DNA of 64,000 nucleotides from Pyrus communis (Eukaryota > Streptophyta > Magnoliopsida > Rosales > Rosaceae), in contig NC_084811.1 in the NCBI RefSeq assembly GCF_963583255.1, positions 20,355,742 to 20,419,741 of the forward strand, written 5' to 3'. The translations under genes were made by a program, and so were the position numbers. Within the stretch, counting starts at the first letter, position 1. Every line of letters begins with the position of its first letter. The notes beneath the pieces were generated by a model, which made no database searches, was not told the DNA's origin, and was given only the letters and a program-made list of their open reading frames with translations. Positions 39,400 to 51,639 of this stretch are shown piece by piece.

Positions 39400-42300
39400 T
39401 CAAACCATTAAGGTGTATCTTTCAGCTCTAAATTTGATTTCCGGGTTACGAATGTCGTCCTGGCTTTGAATTAATCGAATCTCCAGACTGGTTGACTTGG
39501 GATCGTGGCCGGCACTTTTATAGTCACTAATCGTCCTTTGCAGAAGAGCCTGCACGTATAGATTGTAAACACGAAACCTGTCAGCCATGGTTTTCAATGA
39601 AGGGGATCCGTGACAACAATCACCCATTATTTCTAGTCATTCCCAGACCTCCAAAAATTCATCTTTTCCTTGGTTAAATCAAATTATTTTTCAAAGAATA
39701 TTTGCTACGCTAACAGCCAGGAGGTATCTAGTTATCTACCTTACCAGGCATTTCACTACCAGTTACAACCACCTCGTCTAAATGCCGTGCTATACCATGA
39801 ATGATTTGATACTGGCAGGAAATGTAGTAGTTTTCCACGCATCATAAAGTAAATCAATTTCATAAAATTAATTATGTGGTTATAAACAGCCATGATCCCA
39901 AGTCAAGCAGTTTTATTCAATTATACTCGTATATTCATAGCCAGGATGTGTCTTGTGTGCCCATTATGCATTGTTTTGGACGATCCAAACCGTCCAAATT
40001 TTAAGTATCTATTCATAGATCATCCTTGCGAAAGGAAACTATTTAGCTATTTGATTCTCATCAAGAAATTTCAGTGTTTATCATTTTCTTTGGTCACAAA
40101 ATCATTTCCGATTTGACCATATATAGCAAGGATTATCTACGAACCACGAATTGAAAAGTAGACAGTTCGGATCCTTGAAATTAAATACAGCGTGTGACGA
40201 CCAATATTGCCCATTTCCCTCTCCTGAAGCTACCTGGTACATTAGATTATGGTCTCTATATGTATTGATATCTCTAAAACAGTGTGAGCATCAAGTTGAG
40301 CATTTCACTTTTTATTATATTCCTTAATAAAAGCTATAATAATAGAATTCAGTAGATAGTTTACTGCCATAGTTCAATCATGCTCTACATATATTGGTAT
40401 CTTTCAAGTGTCAAACAGAACGCTCCACTGGAAGAAATCCAAAATTGGTGCTTTTACTCAATGCTTTTCTATTCTTTTTCATTTTATTGATTCATCTATC
40501 TTTTGATTAGTGGCTAGTCACTTTGTACATCCTACTTCAAATCAAAAGGGAAATTGCAAATAATGCTTTATGCCATTCAGAATACTTCCACACGACAAAA
40601 AAACTCCAGGAATCAACAAAATAAAAAATTGGGGCCACAAGGAATACCTGCAAGGATGATACAGCAAGCTCAGCTGCCTTCCCTAGGTTGTCAGGATATT
40701 TCTGGAAAACAAAAAATATAACCATTTATAGAAATGGAGCTTTATTGGCCAAGTAGGGATAGGAGTCGAATAAAAAAATACGGTTTTAAAGGAATTACAT
40801 TGCTCCACCCAAGGAGAAGTGCAGTCGTGAGATCTCCTGTTCCCTACAAAGTTCATGCATATAATTGTCAATCTACAGGATCTTATGAACCAAACTGTAA
40901 AAACTAATAAGCTTGAATAAAACATCTACTTTTACGATAAACTCGATAACAACAGGTAATTTGATGCTCTAACTATTGTCACCTTGCACGTCAAACTTCA
41001 AGTTGATCCAAAATCTTTTCATAAAGAAAAAAGAAAATAAAAGTTGGTCCAGTATTTCCAACTTTTCCATCTATATTGTATAAGATAGTATTTCTAAACA
41101 TTTAAATTATATCTACAACTTTGATTGAGTAATTGTACAGAAATTTGGTAAACAATAGACATTGTATGAAGTGATCCAATTGCTGGTAGAGTAAAGAAGG
41201 AAGTTGGCACAAACCTTGAGTTAAATTAAAACATAAATACAGTTTGGGAATTGGCACAACATATCCTGATTTGTATCAGGTAAAAGAGTTGAAAAAAGCA
41301 ACCTAGCAACATGCTAAACACATAAAATCAGGCATCTCCAGATATCCATTTTTTCTTGAAATGAGATGCCATCGAGGTGTCCAGTAATCAAGCAGGTAAG
41401 TGAGAATAATTAATTGGAAAAGTAGCACTAAGCTGACGGCATACAATCCAATTAGACGATTAGTAAGTCATACTGTACAATTCATGGAATAAAAGGGCAG
41501 ACTGCAGAGCATGTTCTAAATGCTGTTATATAATTATAAAGTAAAATCAATACTTTATTAAGAGAAGCAGGCTTTGCTTGTCAACCTCTTTCTAAAAATA
41601 CCAACCATGTCCCCTTTTTCCTTTGTTACCCTTACTTACAATAAGAAACATTTGCATAATAAGGATTAAATAGTAATTATACTGATCTAAAATTTCAAAA
41701 TAAATAAATCCTTCCACATTTTTTTCGCACCCCACTTCCATAGTTTTGTCCCACATGCATAGCAGGTATGGGATTGCGAGAGTTTAATAAATGGTTCAAA
41801 TTAACAAGAAGCAAAAATTACGAGACACTGAATTAACTAAAAATGTAATGTTCTAAATTAAAACTTCTAATATCAGTTCATCATAACATTCGACAATACA
41901 ATGAAGGATATCCCACATGCATTTTGTGAGTAATCAAACTATGCATATGTATAAAGCCTTGCAGATGAAAACTTAAAAAGGAAATTTTCATACCGTAAAG
42001 TATGCAGGAATTTTAGGAATCACTATCTTGAATTGCTTGGCAGGCAGACCCTACATCATGGATTTAGTAATTGAGTCAAACATCATTCTATCATGTCAAA
42101 AGAAATCTTGGCATGAATTACAATAAAGTTAGAATTTATTTGATTGTCTAAAAAGTGACTATAGTGAAGAAAACACTCAGAAGCTTCTAGCATAAAAGAA
42201 AATAATATATAGATCCCAAACATGAAGAATAACTTCATTTGTAGACAAGATCTCACCTTTTCCTTTTGATGACTACCAATCAGAAGAAGATTACCATTTA

Positions 42301-42513
42301 TATTTATGCTTGTTATCACAACCTGCAATATATCAAATGAGCATTATACTACAAATGAATCAGAGAAAGTGAGATGGAACAATTAAAAGAATTTCACAAA
42401 AAAGTTTACACATATACAATAAGCAAAACAGATGTAACATCAAATAGAAGAGCAAAGTACAATAAGCATGTAATGTTTTCATGAGAAATTTTTCCCTTCA
42501 ACAAATACTACTT

Positions 42514-42557
<44 letters not shown>

Positions 42558-45500
42558 TAACATCGATTGAAAGTGCACAATCAAGAAATTTGAAATTTCC
42601 ACCATTTTCGGCCTTCCCATGAGTTAGACTAACTAAATTAAAAATAGTGGGAAAATAACTACAAATGAGTCAGGCTATACTTTACACAAATTTGGCAATG
42701 TCTTAAACCCCTCATATTCAGCATATGGATCCCATTTATACCCATCTGATGTAGAATCTCTCTTTTTTTTTTTTTTCAGGTGAGCTTGTTTTTAGAAAAT
42801 TTCTTCTAAGTGTTTTCGTATAGGATATACACTTCAGTTTCCTTTAGTAGGAGACAATCACCAGTTGGATGCAGCAGGTGTCAAGCATATTCCCTAAACA
42901 GCATGCCATTATTATGAGGTTCTTTGGGTACCAAAATCCAACCATCTATTCAGAAAGAATGGCGGATCAGTTGAGTCACGTGGATCATTGTAATTGTCCA
43001 GCTAAAGAAATAGTAGGTTGGGTTCAGATGTGTTTTGTTTATTGAACCATATATCAGAACCAAATTTCTGGGTCCCTCGATTAGAAGCCACTTAAGAAGA
43101 GCACTCCAAAAGGTGTAAACTTCTAAGAAGGCTATAATCATCACATTATATACCCTATAACATGTACAGCATGCTTACTTGGCTTCTATGAGATAAACGG
43201 AGATGATGGTTTATCCGAGAGTTGCATAAATAAATTACCTAACAAGCTGAAGGAAATAATTAAATATGCAGTTGCAGATGGAGCCCTTGTATTTTCTGAC
43301 TGATACCTTCAGTCCCTAATGAGGTCTTATTTATCTTTACCAGGGCGAATTGCATAGACAACAAACCCACCCACCCCACACACCCACCCATCCACAATAT
43401 ATTAACTAAAATGAATTGGTTTGAAAATATCCTCAACAAATTAATCACATGAATTTGCTATGAAATACCAAAGGTGTCCATGTATACGGCTATATGCATT
43501 GTGAATTTGAATTAATGCACTGCACCAGTACAATAAGCCAGACATAAAATATCCTGTTGCTCCAAGAGCACTGGACCATTTGCAGTGCCATCATTTATGG
43601 TCTCTATATATCTGTCTCTAAGAAAACAGATACAAATCACTTAACCAATTTGCAAGACAGTTAGATACCGAATAGTGGTAGCTGACCGTTTGTACAAAAA
43701 CCCATCTAGATCTCACAATCCCAGAATGAAAATATAACCAACGATTCAAAGATAGTTTTGGAGGATACAGAGATTGGGGAAAAATAAAACATGACCATAA
43801 CAAAATTATTCACATTAACATGAAGTGAAACACTCCAGGACATGTGCAGTAAAATATAAAATATTAACAAGTTTGCTAAAAAATAGTACCATTGACGGTC
43901 CCGCAGCATGAAGAAGGTTACAAGCTTCACGACCATCTTTTTCAGATTCAATCCTGTTACAGAATAAGTATCACCTACTACTTAGGAAAGAGACTAAATG
44001 AGAAAAAAGCAGTTACACCCAAGAAACATCAGATGTTTAACTACAGGGAGCAATGTTGATTTACTAATTATAATGTAGTATAAACAATTACCTCGAGTTA
44101 GTCAAGAGTTCTGCTTCAAACTGGTTGGGAGTCAACATTGAAGCCACTGGGACAACCTTATAAAAATGCATAATAAGAAAACAGCTACTAAACCAATTTC
44201 ATTGTCAACCCACTATATCAACATAATTATCAAACATTAACTTTTTACGAAGATAACTACTGGATCGGCAAAAAATTCAAGACTAAATGCTTAGGAAAGT
44301 TATAAATGATACCGATCTTACACAAACACAAAACGGATTGTATTAGATATTGGTTTGACATTTATTAAAGTCTGAGTAGCTGACAAACCAGTAACATCCA
44401 AATAAATAAATACATCTATGTAACATAATATATGCAAGGACCATGACATGCTATGAACATGCACCCATAGGCAGGTCAAACTGCTTAGTGATTACCTTCT
44501 CCCGATATACTGCTACCAGCTCTTGAGGGACATAGAGCTTTCCTTCATCACCCATCACTGGATCACAGACTGGGGAAGGAAAGCAAGAATTATGTTACAA
44601 TAGAGACAAAAAAAAGTTTTCTATTCTTTTTATATAGAGAGAAGGATGAAAAATCACATTCAACTGTTACCTCAAATTAAAGATAATAAAAATGGAATGC
44701 ACTGCTTCCATACCACTTGAGTGAAAGAACAAACAGAGTTTACCCGTAATCAATAGGTTTCAGAACTCTGCTTTCCAAAAATATTCTTTTTATGTCCCAA
44801 CCAATTCACGCATGGTTTATGGAAGTGTAAAACCAATGAATTTAATTGAAAGATAAGTTGTAGGATTTCTTGAACTCTTAGATGACTTAATTATTAATTT
44901 AAAAGTGAGCAAGAAGAACTTACCTTGTTGTCCCATAAACAACATACCGTTTAATTCGTCCAACAAATACTAACTATGAGAGTATCTTGAATTTTTAACA
45001 ATTTTAAGCAATAATCTAAAGATATGAACATAGACCAGGTATTGCATCATATAACAAGTACGTCAAAGCAAAGAGAATAATAAGCATATGTATAAGTTAA
45101 CCATAGAGGTCGGAAAGCATGAAGGAGAAGCCCTAGTAGAGGTTAGAATAGCAATTTCAGATGCTTAAATTCCCAGCTATACCAAGGATAGTATATATGT
45201 ATCACACCATATTTGATGATTGGCAAGGATTGATGAAGTATTCAATGATCCACTCACCATATTTAAGTTTTGGGTTTACAGAGCGAAGCTTATTGACAAC
45301 CTCCAACACAGTGTTCAAAAACGAAACTGAACCAATATAACCTGCAAAGACATCAATGGATCAAAGCCACATAAATCTAGGAAAGTAATAAAAATTACGT
45401 AAGCTCTCCTGAGCAAGTCATAAAAATTACTATGTGAAGTCTTTCAAAGAATATTACAATCCAACAGGGAAGAAAAGGAAAAACAGGACATAGATGTTTT

Positions 45501-47059
45501 GTGACTCTAAACATGAAGATGGCATCAACTTATTCTAAAAATACAGAAGAAAAAATATCACTGAAACAAAGAAAGAATGAGGAAAGTTAATATGCTTGGT
45601 GATAGCAGAATAATATGAGAGGCATTAATGGTTGTTTCTTTCATTAATATCTAGAAGAATGATTTCTTTCAGATTTTTTGGAAGCATGTTTTATGTCATT
45701 TTAATCCGTGATCCAGGTCAAGATCATGCTACATTCTTGCAGATATATCTTGGTATGCTACCACCAATGAGCCAACCACCATCTTATCCCTAAGGATTCA
45801 GCTTTACCATTATTACCTTTCTTCGAATGGAAAAGGTCAGCACAACACATTCACCATGGTATACAGGAGTTGAGACAAGATATTCAAAAGGCCAAATCCA
45901 TGAGTAGTTTAATATACCTGTTAATAGATGAGTGTAGTATAATAACTCATTTGCTTCAAGGCCTTCTACCAATTCCCATAGTTGCTGTCCATTCAAAACT
46001 TGACCCTTAAAAGTTGGGTATCCTGCAATGTTTTGAGATTGATTGAATCAGAACCATACCACCATTAAAACTAGGACACAACGTTTGACTTTATACAGGT
46101 TCACAGAATTCTGAGACTGTTGGAATTTAGTAGAAGTAGCTTGCCTGTGTGGTTAGAGAACTGGACTGAATTAATTGGATCCACATCGTAGCCTAGTAGT
46201 TGCAGGGGAAAGACAGCTGACTTATTCCCAACATATCCCTAAAAAGAAGTAAAAGTTGAAGAACTATGTAAGGTCAAAACATGATCTACAAAAGACAGGT
46301 GGATATCCCTCACCCAATCTCAAACACTACGCATATTTACTGATAAAAAAAAAAAAAGTCTCAACTAAAAATTCAGGCTTGTTAAAGATACACGGGGAAG
46401 GTAATTATGGCTAGTCCACGTCAAAGAAGGGAGACAATGAACTTTTGATTTCTCATCAAGTACTTACTTACACATAAGCCATGTTTCTGATGAGAATAAA
46501 GCATGAACTACTTGGGCAGGATTTACGAAAAAATGATTACCTTCATCAGAATCTAGTCACTGCTCAGCTATTTAGAACATGGGACGGACAATACAATGTC
46601 TTTTCGCTAACTTATGACAAATCCAACAACTCCAATTTTGGGCATCTATCCATATAATCCATACATCATTCCATTACCTCAATCATACTTATAAGATTAT
46701 TTCCAGGAAAACAAGATGCAAGCAAGGATTGACTAAATAACGACAACCACTCCCAAAAACCCCAAAACTTCACCGGGCCAAAAGCTACCCAATCAATCAA
46801 GTTCCATACTTTTAACTTTTATACGAGATTCGAGTACAGTCCAAGGATATATTATAGTCCTGTTCATGACAGTCTGCCGTGCCAAACGAGGCCTTAATAA
46901 AGCTTCTAGCTTCTCCATTTTTTCAGCTACCAAACACACCAAAAAATTCACCCAAAAATCAGCAAACGGAATCGGGAATACCTGGACAGTATGAGATTGA
47001 ATACTAAGAACGCGACCGGTCTCAGAGGGCAGAACCAAGGACAGGACCGGCGGAGCCAT
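39400..47059 (-). CDS. SOS4: pyridoxal kinase (SOS4/PDXK type), 12 exons
   Basis: Minus-strand exons: 47059-46982, 46238-46145, 46022-45918, 45341-45258, 44569-44496, 44156-44092, 43953-43890, 42322-42257, 42050-41994, 40843-40799, 40701-40648 and 39549-39400, giving 311 residues with consistent phase. The enzyme phosphorylates pyridoxal, pyridoxine and pyridoxamine to make vitamin B6 cofactors; in Arabidopsis SOS4 it affects salt tolerance and root-hair growth. Readable family motifs are [17 protein letters not shown] at the N-terminus, [11 protein letters not shown] at 121-131, LTPNQFEAE near 153-161 and the anion hole with catalytic Asp, GTGD, at 230-233. Intron 2 starts GC (ACAG|GCAAGC), a GC-AG intron; the other introns are GT-AG. 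The start is the first in-frame ATG. No stop or frameshift was found, so the gene appears functional. Introns 9 and 11 each exceed 1 kb. Confidence 0.93.
42519..42556. repeat. GA microsatellite in pyridoxal kinase intron 7
   Basis: About 18 GA units within the long intron between the exons ending at 43890 and starting at 42322. Confidence 0.85.
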
Positions 47060-47399
47060 GTCCGGATACACCAAGCTTCGAGAGCTTCCCGACCTCCTTT
47101 TTCCCTCGATACGAAACAAACAGGTAAAATCAAAGTGAGATGAATTTTGGATATGAAATGTAAGAAGAGGAAAGTGGAGATTTTGGGGAGCAGCGATTAG
47201 TTTTGTACGGAAAATGTGAGCTTCTGGTGAAACTGTGAACAGGAGATTGCTGGTGAACGAGCCGGTCGGAGTGAAGAAACATAAAAGGGAGCGACGAGAG
47301 GTAGTGAAATGAAAGGGGTTAGGTGATGGTATTTTGTATTGGGCGGGTCACGGGGGAGGCGTCCGGGTTGTGAAATGCCCGCCTGGCGCAGCAGCCATT
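47060..47399 (-). promoter_or_regulatory. 5' UTR and promoter of pyridoxal kinase
   Basis: GC content rises relative to the flanks. A pyrimidine-rich leader lies upstream of the ATG at 47059. No upstream ATG in the same frame was seen. The promoter abuts the foldback-element arm that begins near 47400. Confidence 0.45.
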
Positions 47400-47560
47400 G
47401 GGAGAAAAACTTGTTGCTTGGTTTGTTGCTAAACTTCATGAGTGGCATTACAACTACTCAAAATTTATCACGTGATAAGTCTTAAATATAATCTTTTATC
47501 ATTCTTTTATATTTAAAATTTTTATAATTATTTTTTTAATAATCATTTCAAGGAAAGGCA
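47400..47560 (-). mobile_element. single arm of the CACTCAA-type foldback family
   Basis: Contains GAGTGGCATTACAACTACTC, TCACGTGATAAGTCTTAAAT and ATCATTCTTTTATATTTAAA, matching in order the right arm of the 47975-48478 element. It lies about 340 bp upstream of the pyridoxal kinase start. Confidence 0.6.
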
Positions 47561-47974
47561 AGCAAAGGATTCCAAATTTTTCTATTCGATACAAGTGGAC
47601 CACTTGAATCGGATGACAAATTCATTTTGGAGAGACTATGATTGCTTTGGAGATGCTTTATGCTTTGATACTACATTTTGAACTAACAAGTACAATTTGA
47701 TTTGCGTTGTATTTGTTGTATTTGTCACATGATCGAAGCAACTAGTGTATAAAAAAATAAAAGAAACTTACAGATTCTTGGTTGCTTTCCATGATAAAAT
47801 TAGAGTGAGTGCATAACTATTTTTTTTTTTTAAAGAAAGAAAGAAACGAAACTGGGAAAGAAAGAAATGCGAGGGAGTACTAAAACCCAAGACCTACGGC
47901 AAAACAAAGTTTTTTTTTTGGGGGTGGGGGGTGGGTGGGTTGGGAAGAAAAAAAATAGGGGGAAAGAAAAAAAA

Positions 47975-47987
47975 GGAAACATAACAT

Positions 47988-48026
<39 letters not shown>

Positions 48027-48478
48027 TAATTAGTTAAAAATTAATTATAAAAATTTTAGATATAAAAGAATGATAAAATATTATATTTAAGACTTGCCAT
48101 GTGGCGAGTTTTGAGTGGATTGTAATGCCACTCAGCGAAGTTTAGTGGCAAGCCAAGTCCCACACAAGTTTTTCTCGTCATTTGGGGAGAATATCAGGAT
48201 ACATATTAATTTTCTCATTTTACACGTATTGAAATTAGAAATTGTATCACTTTATGTTTTACTTTTTATGTCTTTGAGTCGGAGGATAGAGAAAATTTTG
48301 TGTAGGTCTTGGCTTGTCACTAAATTTCGTTGAGTGCCACTATAATCCACTCAAAACTCATCACGAAGCAAGTCTTAAATATAATATTTTATCATTTTTA
48401 TTTAAAATTCTCATAATTATTTTTCTACTAATTAATATATATCATGGATCAATATAATGTTTCCCTTTTTTTTTCCTT
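47975..48478. mobile_element. foldback element with long inverted arms
   Basis: The left arm (about 47975-48170) and right arm (about 48300-48478) are diverged reverse complements. Landmarks in the left arm are AAAGAATGATAAAATATTAT, ATTTAAGACTTGCCATGTGG and AGTTTAGTGGCAAGCCAAG, mirrored on the right by CTTGGCTTGTCACTAAATTT, GCAAGTCTTAAATATAATAT and TTTTATCATTTTT. The middle, about 130 bp, is unrelated. An AT dinucleotide run sits at 47992-48020. No transposase is present. Confidence 0.7.
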
Positions 48479-49229
48479 CTTTTCCCCCGTTTTTTTTTTA
48501 TTTCCCAAATTTTCTTCCACTTTATGTTTTGCCTTGGGTCTTCACTCTCTCTCCCAATTTCATATTTTGTATTCCTCTATTTCAAAAGAATTTGTTAAGA
48601 AAATGAACATCGTTCTTTGCAGAAAACTGAACGAGCTTGAAAGGAGATGAAGTTATAGGTTATGGCTTTTCTTGACACTGCAAAGTTTGAAAATTACAAA
48701 CTGAAAGTGAATGATTAAACTTTGTCATTTCTTTTTACTCTTGATGCCATTATAAAGTTTTAGACCTTACGTTTTTTTAACAGAAATTCAAACGACTGAA
48801 TCTATATACAAGCTATTCAGCACATTGAGCATGATAAATTAGCAAAGGCATCTGGCCAAATTAAAAAAAAAAAAAAAGTTGAATTAGCAAACCTTGTGTA
48901 GAATTACATCTGGAATTTGTAATCGAATGGCTGAGTCTATTTAGAATTTGGATGGTTTCACACCACCAGCCCACAAACCTAAAAACAAGGTTATCACTTC
49001 TGAAGCTGCTAAAACTTTTATCTCTTACAAAAGGCTGAAGAATAATAATATTAGGATATGTGTAGAAATAATTTTGGGGTGTATTCATATTTCTATTTAT
49101 TTATTTTAATTTTTATAGGGGTCAAATAGTCAGTCACACAAGAGTATACAAGTTATTTAATAATAATTTTTTATGTGGCATGTATTCATCAATATCTTGA
49201 GTGTTAATAAAACAACCAAAAAAATAAAA
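48479..49229. other. spacer, no supported gene
   Basis: T-rich stretches near 48466-48500 and an A tract near 48864-48878. Short ORFs on both strands show no domain. Confidence 0.4.
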
Positions 49230-49416
49230 TAAAAAAGGAAACATTAGATTGATCCATGGTATATATTAATTAGTAGGAAAAAATAATTAGGAGAATTTTA
49301 AATATAAAAGAATGATAAAAGCTTATATTTGAGACTTGTCACGTGCTGCGTTTTGAGTAGATTGTAGTGCCACTCAACGAAGTCCAGTGGCAAGCCAAGC
49401 CCCACACAAGTCAGCC
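49230..49416 (+). mobile_element. single arm of the same foldback family
   Basis: Starts GGAAACATTAGATTGATCC and runs through AAAAGAATGATAAAAGCTTA and CAGTGGCAAGCCAAGCCCC to ACACAAG, parallel to the left arm at 47975-48170. No partner arm is found to its right. Confidence 0.6.
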
Positions 49417-49681
49417 ATTTTTCTACCGAGTTTATTAAGAGCTGCCAATTTTTTGTTGAATTTTAATTTAAACTGATTAATTCCTGAATGTTTATAATTG
49501 GCTAGTTTTCCTCTTGAATTTTAATAGTCAATTACCCTCTGAACTTTATAAATTGTCAGTTTCTAGTAATGAATATGTTGAAATGAGTAATTACTATTCT
49601 TATTTGAATTTGAGTCTTGAATTAAAATAGGTGAACCGAGACGGTCATATAAGTCAAGTGACAAGGAACACTAATGAAAGG

Positions 49682-49825
49682 GTAGTGCTATCCACTTACT
49701 CATTTTTACTTCTCACACAGTCCTATTAAGTTTTGACCGTCAGATCAAATGAATTGGAGACAATCAACAGCCAGAAATTAACAAGGATGTGCGGGAGGTA
49801 AAAATGGGTGTGTGAATACCACTTT
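49682..49825. mobile_element. small TIR element, copy of the 38538 family
   Basis: Ends GTAGTGCTATCCAC and GTGTGAATACCAC with interior TTTTTACTTCTCACA, matching the order of 38538-38672. Confidence 0.65.
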
Positions 49826-49939
49826 CCCTAATGAAATAGCTTCACAACCCCAACATGTTGTTGAAAGAGCAAGACCATAGAGAAGATTAAGAAATGTTCA
49901 CATTAGGGATAAAATTCGAATAAAAAGTGTACGGAGTGA

Positions 49940-50469
49940 TGTGACATCCCACATCACCCAGGGGAGTGATCCTTATATGTATATTCCCATCTCTACCTAG
50001 CACGAGGTCTTTTGGGAGCTCACTGGCTTCGGGTTCCGTAGGAACTCCGAAATTAAGCGAGAAGGGGGCTAGAGCAATCCCATGATGGGTGACCCACTGG
50101 GAAGTTGCTCGTGAGTTCCCAAAAACAAAACCGTGAGGGAATGGTAAGCCCAAAGCGGACAATATCATGCTACGGTGGTGGAGCGGGCCCGGGAAGTGAT
50201 CCGCCCCGGGCCGGGATGTGACAATTTGGTATCAGAGCCTAACCCTGGTCGTGGTGTACCGACGAGGACGTCGGGCCCCTAAGGGGGGTGGATTGTGACA
50301 TCCCACATCACCCAAGGGAGTGATCCTTATATGTATATTCTCATCTCTACCTAGCACGAGGCCTTTTGGGAGCTCATTGGCTTTGGGTTCCGTAGGAACT
50401 CCGAAGTTAAGCGAGAAGGGGGCTAGAGCAATCCCATGATGGGTGACCCACTGGGAAGTTGCTCGTGTG
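49940..50469 (+). mobile_element. Cassandra TRIM retrotransposon, 3' LTR truncated
   Basis: LTR 1 is 49940-50223 (284 bp, TGTGACATCC...GATGTGACA). A primer site TGGTATCAGAGC (initiator tRNA-Met type) follows at 50227-50238, then a very short interior, a G-rich tract at 50283-50293 and a second LTR from 50294 that breaks off at 50469. Each LTR contains a 5S rRNA-like core (GAACTCCGAA.TTAAGCG and GATGGGTGACC..CTGGGAAGT), at about 50040-50113 in LTR 1. This combination defines Cassandra, a non-autonomous element whose LTR carries a pol III-type 5S promoter. It encodes no protein. Confidence 0.95.
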
Positions 50470-50944
50470 GCCAATATTAAAGTTTTGGGGAAAATTGACC
50501 AATTATAAAAGTTCAGGGTAATTAGCTAAAATTAAATTTTAGGGAGTGATAACTCCTTACAAGTTTGGGGGTTGGGGTTGGGCTTTAGGGGGGGGGGGAG
50601 GGGAAATCGACAAATATCTTTTAGTTGGAATGATGGTTTAATTTTTTTATTAAATTGATGATAAGGTCAACGTAATACCCTTATATACACTAACGTACAT
50701 GCTACGTTTACACTATATTGATCAAGTTTTAAACCTTATGGTGCAATGAGAAAATTTAAACCTCATGACTTAATTTGAAAATTAGCAACTCATACTTAGA
50801 ACGTGTAAAAATTTAGTTAGTCATTTTTTTTATTGGAACTGCATTTTGTGATAAAAATGATAAATTTATAGAGTAATGCTAGCTACCTTTCCTTATTTGC
50901 CTTTCTCACTCAATGGATGTCACATGGACTTAACTTGCACCAAA
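50470..50944. other. spacer between Cassandra and the long-TIR structure
   Basis: AT-rich, with a G homopolymer near 50589-50602. No gene. Confidence 0.4.
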
Positions 50945-51240
50945 ATTTATGCATTATTGTGTTTAAATTTTCAATAATCTCTTTCCACTTATGCCCCTAA
51001 TTAAAACCCATTTGTCAATTAAACCATTAAATAATCCACCTAACTATGACAAATCTAATTATTTTATTATTAATATTATTTTTTATATGCGTTTCCATTT
51101 TTTCGACTCTTTTTTATTTTATTTTCCATCTAATTTTACGTTCTCTTATTTTGACATGTGGTTTTAGGCCTTCCTAAAAAAAAGAGTATATTACCTAGAC
51201 AAAAACTCATCTTCACTACCATCATCGTTGTCATTCTTTC
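50945..51240. repeat. left long terminal inverted repeat
   Basis: Matches the reverse complement of about 55215-55515 over roughly 290 bp. Shared phrases in order: ATTGTGTTTAAA, TTAAAACCCATTTG, CAATTA..CATTAAAT.ATCCACCTAA, TTTTTATTTTATTTTC, TTTTACGT.CTCTTATTTTGA, GACAAAAA.T.ATCTTCACT and ACCATCATC. The repeat brackets the interval holding a LINE and a short open segment. Confidence 0.75.
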
Positions 51241-51436
51241 TACCACCACCATGGACACCACCATTACCATTGCTTACCATTGGCACCACTAAATTCCATC
51301 ACCTCCACCCTGCCCTCTTAACAATGTCATTGCCATCACCATCACTTTACACCACGCACTACCATCGTCACTAGGCCCGAACCCTGAACGTACCAACACA
51401 ATCAATCATCTCTATTTCAATATCTTTTCATCATTA

Positions 51437-51613
51437 AATGGGCTGTATAAAATTGGCTTCCCTGCAGATAAAAATATTAATTTATTAGAGTTGCAGATCA
51501 CAAAAGAAGTATTCCATGCAATTACATGGTTTACTAGTTGGGCAGTAGATGTTGATCATGATGCTAATCTTCCCAATGTTACTGATTGCAGATTGCATTT
51601 AGAATTCATGTAA
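51437..51613 (+). pseudogene. unrecognised coding-like segment inside the long-TIR structure
   Basis: 58 codons plus TAA in a frame that stays open for some distance upstream. The peptide is balanced in composition, with two tryptophans and hydrophobic spacing (LLELQITKEVFHAITWFTSW), unlike the surrounding repeats. I do not recognise the family. It could be a captured host exon, as in Pack-type elements, or chance. Confidence 0.3.
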
Positions 51614-51639
51614 TCATCTTGAACTTGTGTGTACCTGTT

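Noticed and set aside
50035..50118. 5S rRNA gene
   Set aside because: The 5S-like core lies inside a Cassandra LTR and is diverged from functional 5S RNA; the second copy is in the other LTR.
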